Shown here one piece after another: positions 56,705-64,000 of a DNA stretch of 64,000 nt. The notes beneath the pieces were generated by a model, which was not told the origin of the DNA, did no database searches, and saw only the letters and a list, made by a program, of their open reading frames with translations. The stretch comes from Blastocatellia bacterium (GTDB taxonomy: Bacteria; Acidobacteriota; Blastocatellia; Chloracidobacteriales; JADJPF01), in assembly GCA_016713405.1 (NCBI GenBank), contig JADJPF010000006.1:124001-188000 (forward strand). Reading direction: 5' to 3'. The position numbers and the translations under genes are program-made. The first letter of the stretch is position 1, and each line of letters starts with the position of its first letter.

Positions 56705-57457
56705 ATGAATAAACAAAAAAAATCTAACAAAACCATTAAAAGCAATAAAAAGCAACAAAGTAAAGCATCTACAACTAGCAAAAAAATTGTTGATGATTTT
56801 TTAGGGAAATTTATCAAAATTCCTCCAGGTGAATTTTCTATGGGAACTGAAAACGGTCATTTAGATGAAAAACCTGTCCATAAAGTAATAATCTCTAAAG
56901 CTTTTGAAATTTGTGCTACAGAAGTTACACAAGCACAATGGCAAATGATTATGGACAATAACCCTAGCTCATTTAAGGGTGCTAAGTTACCTGTAGAAAA
57001 TGTTTCTTGGGAAGAAACACAGCAATTTATTGAGTTAATCAATATGCTTAGTCCAACCTACATTTACCGTCTACCTACAGAAGCAGAATGGGAATATGCT
57101 GCTAAAGCAGGTAGTAATGAGGATTATGCAGGAGAGCTTGAAAGGCTAGCTTGGTATGAAGCTAATTCTGGTGGAAAAACCCATCCTGTAGGTAGAAAAC
57201 AGCCTAATGCATGGGGTCTTTATGACGTGCATGGCAATGTTCAGGAATGGTGCCAGGATTGGTATGATAGTTATTCTGGTGAAACAGTAACAGATCCTAC
57301 AGGCCCTAAAAGTGGCTCAGAAAAGGTTATTAAAGGTGGTGGCTGGCATAGTTTAGCTGCTTCCTGTCGTTGTGCTAGTCGAGTAATTGGATTACCAATA
57401 AATCATTACTTTTATGTAGGTTTGCGCCTGGTAAGAACTCCTAAAGAACCTAATTAA
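56705..57457 (+). CDS. SUMF1/formylglycine-generating-enzyme-fold protein
   Basis: A 250-residue protein. A Lys/Asn/Ser-rich N-terminal tail of about 30 residues precedes the domain. Family landmarks are all present: FIKIPPGEFSMGTENG, VTQAQWQMIMDNNPSSFKG, PVENVSWEETQQF, YRLPTEAEWEYAAKAGS, GLYDVHGNVQEWCQDWY and VIKGGGWHSLAASCRCASR, ending VGLRLVRT. The paired catalytic Cys of true formylglycine-generating enzymes are not in the expected places by eye, so a non-catalytic or ligand-binding member, common beside bacterial kinases, is more likely. The position between two kinase genes fits but is not proof. No signal peptide is visible. Confidence 0.8.
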   Translation: MNKQKKSNKTIKSNKKQQSKASTTSKKIVDDFLGKFIKIPPGEFSMGTENGHLDEKPVHKVIISKAFEICATEVTQAQWQMIMDNNPSSFKGAKLPVENVSWEETQQFIELINMLSPTYIYRLPTEAEWEYAAKAGSNEDYAGELERLAWYEANSGGKTHPVGRKQPNAWGLYDVHGNVQEWCQDWYDSYSGETVTDPTGPKSGSEKVIKGGGWHSLAASCRCASRVIGLPINHYFYVGLRLVRTPKEPN

Positions 57458-57591
57458 AAGTAATAATTTGTAGTTGTTAGAAAAATGTCCTACCAATAAG
57501 AAAAGTTTTATCTAACTTGGTTATAATAGTTTATCTAGTTATAATAAACTCCTCTTCTAAAACTTTTCTAGCTGGAGGCAACTACAATTTT

Positions 57592-58500
57592 ATGAATCAA
57601 TTAGTTAAAGCTTTACTTTTAGCAAGTGGCGGTGTGTTAGCTTACACTTTAGTAAAAAAATACAATACCCCTAGCTTACCAGATTATTATCATAATAAAG
57701 CAGCGATTGTTACAGGTGGAGCAAATGGTATTGGTAAAGCTATTGTCTCTCAACTAATTGGCCTAGGGGCCCAAGTCCTAGCAGTTGATTATAACCAAGA
57801 AGCTTTAGAAATCTTACAAACAGAACTTCCCACAGTAGAAATTTTAGCTATAGATTTAACAGAAGAAGACGCACCAGAACAAATTTTAGATTATGCCCGT
57901 GATTTATTTGGCAATATAGATATTTTATTTAACAATGCTGGCATTATTGTTTTAGGGCCTTTTTGGGATATGTCCTCAACACAAATTCAGCGTCTAATAG
58001 ATGTTAATTTAGTCGCCCAAATTCGTATGACCCGCACTTTTTTAGATTACTTCTTAGCTCATCGTTCTGGAGTTATTGCTTATACTGGTTCATTAAGTGC
58101 GCATGTTTATTCACCTTCTCATAGTGTTTATACTGGAACTAAAGGAGGATTAAATAATTTTGTAGCAGCCCTTAGACGCGAACTACCTATTAATAGCGGA
58201 GTACAGCTAACAATTATTCATCCTAATGTAACGGTTACTAATTTAGCAGATAGCAAGCTTTTTGATACAGTAAAACATTTTATTAGCCTAGAAAGTGCTG
58301 ATGAAGTAGCTTCAGCATTATTAAATGGAATTGTTAGCAGAAAGAAAGAAGTTTATGTTCGCATTAGAGATGAAGCTTATAAATGGATTGAACGCCTTGC
58401 ACCAGATTATGTTGATGAAAGATTTCGTCAACTCTTAGCCATTGACCCAACTAGAAAAAAATCTGCTCAATTAAAACTTTTGGCAAATGAAACTGAATAA
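57592..58500 (+). CDS. short-chain dehydrogenase/reductase with N-terminal hydrophobic segment
   Basis: A 302-residue SDR, starting at ATG 57592 where TGGAGG stands upstream. Residues 1-20 (VKALLLASGGVLAYTLVKK) form a possible membrane anchor. The Rossmann fold has the cofactor motif VTGGANGIGKA (about 40), NNAG (about 112), the catalytic Ser in YTGSLSAHV and the YxxxK pair in VYTGTKGGLNN (about 182). Cofactor preference cannot be safely told; an Asp after the second beta strand (AVDYNQEAL) suggests NAD. The substrate is unknown; lipid or steroid-like substrates are typical of anchored SDRs. It is 18 bases before the kinase-AAA-TPR gene. Confidence 0.85.
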   Translation: MNQLVKALLLASGGVLAYTLVKKYNTPSLPDYYHNKAAIVTGGANGIGKAIVSQLIGLGAQVLAVDYNQEALEILQTELPTVEILAIDLTEEDAPEQILDYARDLFGNIDILFNNAGIIVLGPFWDMSSTQIQRLIDVNLVAQIRMTRTFLDYFLAHRSGVIAYTGSLSAHVYSPSHSVYTGTKGGLNNFVAALRRELPINSGVQLTIIHPNVTVTNLADSKLFDTVKHFISLESADEVASALLNGIVSRKKEVYVRIRDEAYKWIERLAPDYVDERFRQLLAIDPTRKKSAQLKLLANETE

Positions 58501-58518
58501 TCAAAATTTGGTGAGAAT

Positions 58519-61500
58519 ATGCAAGAAATACAAATAGGTACAACTTTGGGCCGCTATACAATTAAATCCCAACTTGGCCGGGGTGGTATGGCTATAGTCT
58601 ACAGTGCAAGCATAACGAATATTACTATATTGCAATGGAATTAATCCCTGGCCAAACTCTAAGAGAAAAGTTAAATGAAGCTAAATTAGATCCTTATGAA
58701 GTGATAGATATTGCTTCTCAAACGGCTGAGGGCTTAGGGGCAGCGCATAATTTAGGTATTATCCATAGAGATGTTAAGCCAGAAAATTTAATGATTCGCC
58801 CAGATGGTTATGTTAAGGTGCTAGATTTTGGACTAGCTAAAATTTGTCCAGGTAGCCTTATTGATGAAGCAAAGGGAAAAAGCACACTTGGACGTGTAGG
58901 ACAACTTAACACCCAAAGAATAATGCAAGGCACAGTTGCTTATATGTCCCCTGAACAAGTTCGAGGTGAAGATGTTGATGTAAGAAGCGATTTATTTTCA
59001 CTAGGCATTGTTATTTATGAAATGCTAACTGGGCAACTGCCTTTTGAAGCTAAAACCTTAGCAGATAAAATGTTAGCAATTCTTAGACATGAAGTAATCC
59101 CACCTAGTCATATTAACAAGGCTTTAACACCAGAATTTGATGTTTTTATTGCTAAAGCTTTGGCTAAACGTAAAGAAGATCGTTTTCAAAATGCTTTAGC
59201 CCTGGCTAGAGCATTACGCTTAATTGAACCAGGAAAAAGTACTAATGCTAATACAACTTGGTCACTAGTCCAACCTATAGGCCAACATGCTCAAACCGTT
59301 GCAGCAGCAGTAGAAAATATAGAGGAAGATTTTGCAGCTAATCAAGGCTTTGTAGGTCGCGCTAAAGAGCTAGAGCAATTTCAAAACCGCTTTCAACTTG
59401 CCTTAAAAGGTAAACCACAGTTAGTTTTAGTTACTGGCGAGTCTGGAATGGGAAAAAGTGTTTTAGTTAGTCAATTTCATACTCAAATTAAAAATAATGC
59501 AGCTTTTCTTTCTGGCCGTTTTTATGAAAATATTTGTGGACTGCCATTTGTTACTTTTTTAGATGCTCTTAGCGATTTTTGGACTAGTTCTCTTTTAGAT
59601 AATCCTACAAATTTATTAGGTAATATCTTTGCTGAACGAACTGAACAAATAGAAGAAGCCTTAAAAAAGCGTGATACCGTTCGTGCTTCTTATATGTTGC
59701 TACAAATGCAAGGCGGGGCTGAACAAGCAATGCGAAGTTTTGAAGCTATACGCCGTTGCCTTAAAGCTTTAGCATCACATAAACCTATAGTATTTTTTCT
59801 AGATAATTTACAATGGGCTGATGATGCTAGTTTGCTAGCTTTTGCTTATTTGGCTAAAACCCTAGCTAATGTACCTATTTTACTTGTTGCTACAATTCGC
59901 ACAGGAGAATTAATTGAAGGTAGCACCTTAAAAACCTGGGCCCAACAACTACATCAAAGAGAAAATGTACAAGTTTGTCATTTAATACCTTTTAACCTTC
60001 AAGAAGTAGGACATTTTGTTTCTCGACTCTGCCCAGGAATAGAAAATACAGATGAACTAGCAAACGCACTTTATCAAGAAACAGATGGAAATCCTTATTT
60101 TGTTAAGGAAATGGTAATGCTTTGGCTAGAAAATGGCACTTTATCTAAACAAAAAAATGGGCAATGGAAATTTTCTGATTTGGAAAATTAGAATTACCAA
60201 AATCTATTTCAGATTTAATAGAACTAAAATTAAAACAATTAGACAAACCTATTTTAGATGTACTTAGCCAAGCCTCTGTAATTGGCAATGAATTTGGGTT
60301 TATTTTTCTACAAACCGTTACCCAATTAGATGAAGAAGAGCTTATTTATATTTTAGAAACAGCCATTAGACGTAGCCTTATCGATGAAATAGGTGGACAA
60401 ACTGAAGATCGCTATATTTTCCATCATAATACTATCCAACAAATACTTTATCAAAATCTAAGTAAGCGAAGAAAACGCCAGTTACATGAAAAAGGAGCTG
60501 AAGCCCTACAAAAATGTTTTTCAGGGATGATAGAAAAAGTAACGCCACAAATTGCTTATCATTACCGTAATGCTGGAGTAGCAGAAAAAACTTTTGAATA
60601 TTCTGTTCGTGCTGCTGAACAAGAAAGACAAGCAGGCTCAGCAAGTGAGCAATCCAATTATTTGGAATGGGCTAAAGACGCTTTAGCTGATATGCCAACA
60701 GATATTCATTACAGAAAATTTTTACGTCTTCTTAGCACTTATCGACTTGGGTTAGGCTCGCTAGCCTCGTTACGTGGTAGAGCAGATGTAGCCTTAAGCC
60801 ATTTAGAAGAAGCCTTAATGATTAGTCAAAAAGTAGCAGAGCCACAACTACATGGAAGTGTGCTAAAAGAAATGGGTATGCTACAACTCCTCTTAACTGA
60901 TTATCCTCAAGCACAAAAACATTTTACAGAAGCAATAGCAATATTTGAGCGTAGTGGCGATACAGTTCAAAGACTAGCAGCTTTATCAGGCTTTACTTTA
61001 TCTAAGTCCTTTAATCCAAAAGAATTAGAAGGTGCTGCTCGTTGGCTAATGGCCGTTGCTGGCAGTTCATCACAAGCTAAAGGTTTTGCCTACACTGCTT
61101 TAGCATTAGCTGATATGCAGGTTGGCCTTCTTGGTCAAGCTATAAAACACTATCAACGCGCTCTAGAACACTTAGAAATTGCTGGTGAAACTTCTCAATA
61201 CACCAGAACACTTGGTTTACTTGGCACAACTTACGCCCAATGTAGACAATTTGACTTAGCAGAAGATTGTTGTCATCGAGGTTTAGAACAATCTACTAAT
61301 ATTAATTTATTTGCTCAGTTAATTGCCCGTAGCACAATGATTCCTATATTTTTATATCGTAAAGAGTTTTCTTTAGCAGAAGAAACAGCCAATCAAGTCT
61401 TACAGTTAAGTAAAAAATCTAGTAATAGATTACATGTTAGTCGCGCTCATGCTGAACTAGCAGAAATATATCAGTATGTTGGAAAATTTACTGAAGCAAT

Positions 61501-61870
61501 TACAAATTATGAACAAGCCATAGAGTTTTTTGCTTCGTTAAATTATCATTACCGTCTAGCAGAAGCTTTAGCTAAAATTAGTCTTTGTTACTTTAGCTCT
61601 AATCAAATAGACAAAGCTTTAGAAGCTTGCCGACAAGCAAGAAAAATATCTCGTGAACATCAATTTCGCTATACACTTATGATTGCTTCTAGCACAATGG
61701 GAAGATGTTTTGTTGCTCAAAATAGGGTAGCTGAAGCAAAAACTTATTTACGTGAAGCTAGACATGCATTAGAAGAAATGTCAGCTAATTTACCAGAAGA
61801 TTTTGTAGATGTTTTTTTATCTGATAAATCCGATATATTGGATTTATGCAATCAATATATTAATCGATAA
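58519..61870 (+). pseudogene. Ser/Thr kinase-AAA ATPase-TPR signalling protein, N-lobe deletion and frameshift
   Basis: A protein of more than 1100 residues from ATG 58519. The kinase starts with GRYTIKSQLGRGGMAIVYSA but then jumps to KHNEYYYIAMELIPGQTL: about 55 residues, including the VAIK Lys and the alpha-C Glu, are missing and the frame changes near 58601-58616. The C-lobe is intact (HRDVKPENLM, LDFGLAK, GTVAYMSPEQV). A second break at 60184-60187 (four A, one short) joins WKFSDLE to KLELPKSISDLIELKLKQLD. An AAA module follows the kinase: GRAKELEQF, Walker A VTGESGMGKSVLVS and Walker B VFFLDNLQWADD. The C-terminal half is TPR-like helices (HLEEALMISQ, YQRALEHLEIA, YEQAIEFFASL). As written the kinase cannot be active. 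It is followed 52 bases later by the twin-cyclase gene. Confidence 0.8.
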
Positions 61871-61922
61871 GTTTACTGTTATTAATCCTAAGCAATATAC
61901 TTAATTATTAAGGAACGGCTTT

Positions 61923-64000
61923 ATGTCTACATTACTAGAAACTTTAAGTAGTTATGTACCTACTTTAGTTGTAGAACAAGCCACACAAGATCCTAATTAC
62001 TTTACTAAACCAACCAAAAAAAAACTTTCTTGTGTTGTGCTTTTTGCTGATATTTCTGGTTTTACAACCTTAACCGAACGTTTAGCAAAGCGTGGGCCAT
62101 CTGGCGCAGAAGAACTAACAAACTTACTTAATAATTATTTAGGCAAATTAATAGACCTAATTACAAGCTATGGTGGTGATATTGTTAAATTTGCTGGAGA
62201 TGCTCTATTAGTTTTATTTACAGAAGAATTTATTAAAGAAGACTTAAATAAATTAACTGAACGTGTAGCAGATTGTTGTTTAAGAGTACAAAAAGAGCTA
62301 CATAATTACCAAGTAGCTAGTGATGTAGAGTTAGCTATTAAGCTAATTATCAATATAGGCGAAGTTTCTATCCAAACTTTAGGAGGTATTTTTGGGCGTT
62401 GGGAACTTTTAGTAACTGGTGATCCACTAGATCAAATAGCTTTAGCTAATTCATTAGCCAAAGCAGGCGAAATTTTACTTTCTTCTCAAGCTTGGGAACT
62501 AATTAAAGAAAAAGTGGAAGTCATTAATAAAAATGACAAGATTTTATTAGTCAATTTAAGAACTAACTCATATTTCCCTGAAATAGCCAAAGTACAACCT
62601 AAAGCTACGGCAACAACAGCAATAAGAGCTTTTATTCCTGGAGCTATTCGTAGTCGTATTGATAGCGGACAAACAGATTGGCTTGCAGAATTACGTAGAA
62701 TTACAGTTTTATTTATCAACCTTCCAGATCTTAATCATGAAAGTTTAGAAAAAGCACAAGAAGCTATGTGTGCTTTACAAATTAGCTTGTATCGGTATGA
62801 AGGAAGCATTAATAAGATAAGTGTTGATGATAAAGGAGTTTCACTAGTAGCAGCAATGGGACTACCTCCATTAGCTCATGAAGATGACCCAGCAAGGGGT
62901 GTACGTGCAGCAATAGCAATGCAGGAGGAATTAAAAAAACTTGGCCTACAAAGTTCTATTGGAATTACTACAGGACAAACCTTTTGCGGTTCTGTTGGAA
63001 GTAGCGTTAGGCGGGAATATACAATTATAGGGGATACTGTAAATTTAGCTTCTAGATTAATGCAAGTTGCACAAGGAAGTATTTTAACGGATAAAACCAC
63101 AGCTAAAGTAGCCTCTAATCGATTAAATTTTACACCACTAGAACCAGTTACAATAAAAGGTAAACAACAACCAATAACAATTTACCAACCTTCACTACTA
63201 ACAGCTAAAAAATCAAAAACCCCCTCTAACCCTAAAACACCTATTGTAGGACGTATTAACGAAATTGCTTTCCTAAAAGAAAAATTACTTTTGTCAAAAC
63301 AAACCTGTAAATGTAGTTCTATAATCATTGAAGGAGAAGCGGGAATTGGTAAATCTCGCTTAACAGAGCAGTTAATTACACAAGCACAAGAACTAGAACT
63401 TCTTACCTTAACTAGTGAAGGTGATTCAATTGAAAGCTCTACTCCCTATTTTGCTTGGCGAAATGTGGTTAATCAACTTTTTCAACTAGAAAATTTATCT
63501 GACGCGGATAAAACAGAACAACAAACTCATATTTTGCGACAATTGCCTAATGATGCTAAGACTTTACAATCTGCGCCTCTTTTAGATGTATTTTTACCCT
63601 GGGATTGGGTAGACAATGAATATACAGCAGAATTAATAGGTAAAACTCGTGCTGATGCTGTGCATGAGTTACTAATTAATCTACTAAAGCAGGCTAGCAA
63701 AAACCCTTTAATTTTAGTTATGGAAGATGCTCATTGGTTGGATTCTGGCTCTTGGGCGTTGCTGCTGCTAGTATGTCAGCAAATAGAAAATTTAATTACC
63801 GTAATAGTAACTAGACCAATTGCAGAGCCAATTCCACTTGAATATAAAGAAATACAGGTTTTGAGCAAGACAGAAAAAATAGTACTTAATAATTTATCTG
63901 TTGCTGACACTCTAAGTTTAGTTTGTCATCGCTTAGGAGTAAATTCTTTACCAAAACAAGTAGAAGATTTAATAATTGAAAAAAGTGAAGGTAATCCTTT
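61923..64000 (+). CDS. twin adenylate/guanylate cyclase-AAA protein (soluble adenylyl cyclase type), cut by window end
   Basis: The frame stays open for 692 codons to the window edge, so the C-terminus is missing. AAGGAA precedes the ATG. Cyclase domain 1 (about 35-200) has CVVLFADISGFTTLTERLA and GGDIVKFAGDALLVLF, with both metal-binding Asp. Cyclase domain 2 (about 258-420) has RRITVLFINLPDLN, SIGITTGQTFCGSVGSSVRR and YTIIGDTVNLASRLM, but its first metal Asp is replaced in FINLPD, so the pair resembles the catalytic C1/C2 arrangement of soluble adenylyl cyclases. Then comes an AAA module: VGRINEIAFLKEKLL, Walker A EGEAGIGKSRL, Walker B LILVMEDAHWLD. A TPR tail would be expected beyond the window. 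The product is probably cAMP, regulated by the AAA part. Confidence 0.88.
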   Translation, partial: MSTLLETLSSYVPTLVVEQATQDPNYFTKPTKKKLSCVVLFADISGFTTLTERLAKRGPSGAEELTNLLNNYLGKLIDLITSYGGDIVKFAGDALLVLFTEEFIKEDLNKLTERVADCCLRVQKELHNYQVASDVELAIKLIINIGEVSIQTLGGIFGRWELLVTGDPLDQIALANSLAKAGEILLSSQAWELIKEKVEVINKNDKILLVNLRTNSYFPEIAKVQPKATATTAIRAFIPGAIRSRIDSGQTDWLAELRRITVLFINLPDLNHESLEKAQEAMCALQISLYRYEGSINKISVDDKGVSLVAAMGLPPLAHEDDPARGVRAAIAMQEELKKLGLQSSIGITTGQTFCGSVGSSVRREYTIIGDTVNLASRLMQVAQGSILTDKTTAKVASNRLNFTPLEPVTIKGKQQPITIYQPSLLTAKKSKTPSNPKTPIVGRINEIAFLKEKLLLSKQTCKCSSIIIEGEAGIGKSRLTEQLITQAQELELLTLTSEGDSIESSTPYFAWRNVVNQLFQLENLSDADKTEQQTHILRQLPNDAKTLQSAPLLDVFLPWDWVDNEYTAELIGKTRADAVHELLINLLKQASKNPLILVMEDAHWLDSGSWALLLLVCQQIENLITVIVTRPIAEPIPLEYKEIQVLSKTEKIVLNNLSVADTLSLVCHRLGVNSLPKQVEDLIIEKSEGNP

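Overview
The window is a low-GC (about one third G+C by eye) bacterial chromosome segment with about 45 genes, one tRNA and no insertion sequence, phage or CRISPR array that I can see. The gene mix suggests Acidobacteriota, perhaps a Blastocatellia-like environmental lineage: an MglA/MglB (Ras-like GTPase/roadblock) pair, many PknB-type kinases with AAA and TPR regions, DUF4331 and DUF4394 secreted proteins, He_PIG/FG-GAP/Calx-beta giant surface proteins, an M64 peptidase and SUMF1-type proteins. This is inferred from family content only; no rRNA or phylogenetic marker beyond PurF is present.

Layout. 1-3.7 kb: small exported protein, tRNA-Asn, and a broken 893-codon gene of unknown family. 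3.8-9.4 kb: 1837-residue exported multidomain surface protein. 9.5-16 kb: HU-like nucleoid protein, then a tight forward cluster of Hsp70-TPR, degenerate UvrD-like protein, membrane protein and Tat-lipoprotein aldo/keto reductase. 16-22.8 kb: small basic and zinc-ribbon proteins, PIG-L deacetylase, MglA/MglB, an 11-residue-repeat (LEA/apolipoprotein-like) membrane protein and a beta-propeller. 22.8-34.8 kb: AlbA_2/HATPase protein with a duplicated-domain partner, ECF sigma/anti-sigma, a kinase with a membrane protein, a DMT transporter, a selenocysteine formate dehydrogenase and a glycolipid glycosyltransferase. 35-46.7 kb: DUF4394/NHL protein, M64 peptidase, PilZ and PAS-PAS-GGDEF proteins (c-di-GMP signalling), acetoacetate decarboxylase-like protein, ComEC-like hydrolase and PurF. 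46.7-64 kb: NicO-UreH nickel/cobalt transporter fusion, TPR lipoprotein, two DUF4331 genes, a kinase, an M48 protease, a SUMF1-type protein, an SDR, then a kinase-AAA-TPR protein and a twin-cyclase-AAA protein cut by the window end.

A striking property of the window is that about a quarter of its genes are interrupted, mostly by one-base gains or losses in homopolymer runs. Reading across each break restores a clean family match, which suggests residual sequencing error of a long-read metagenome assembly more than real decay. I annotate such genes as single units. 'CDS' means one simple indel; 'pseudogene' means several breaks, a nonsense codon or a real internal deletion. The best biological leads are the selenoprotein formate dehydrogenase with its SECIS-like hairpin, the Hsp70-TPR/UvrD-like cluster, the NicO-UreH fusion, the duplicated-domain partner of the AlbA_2 protein, and the kinase/cyclase signalling pair at the right end.
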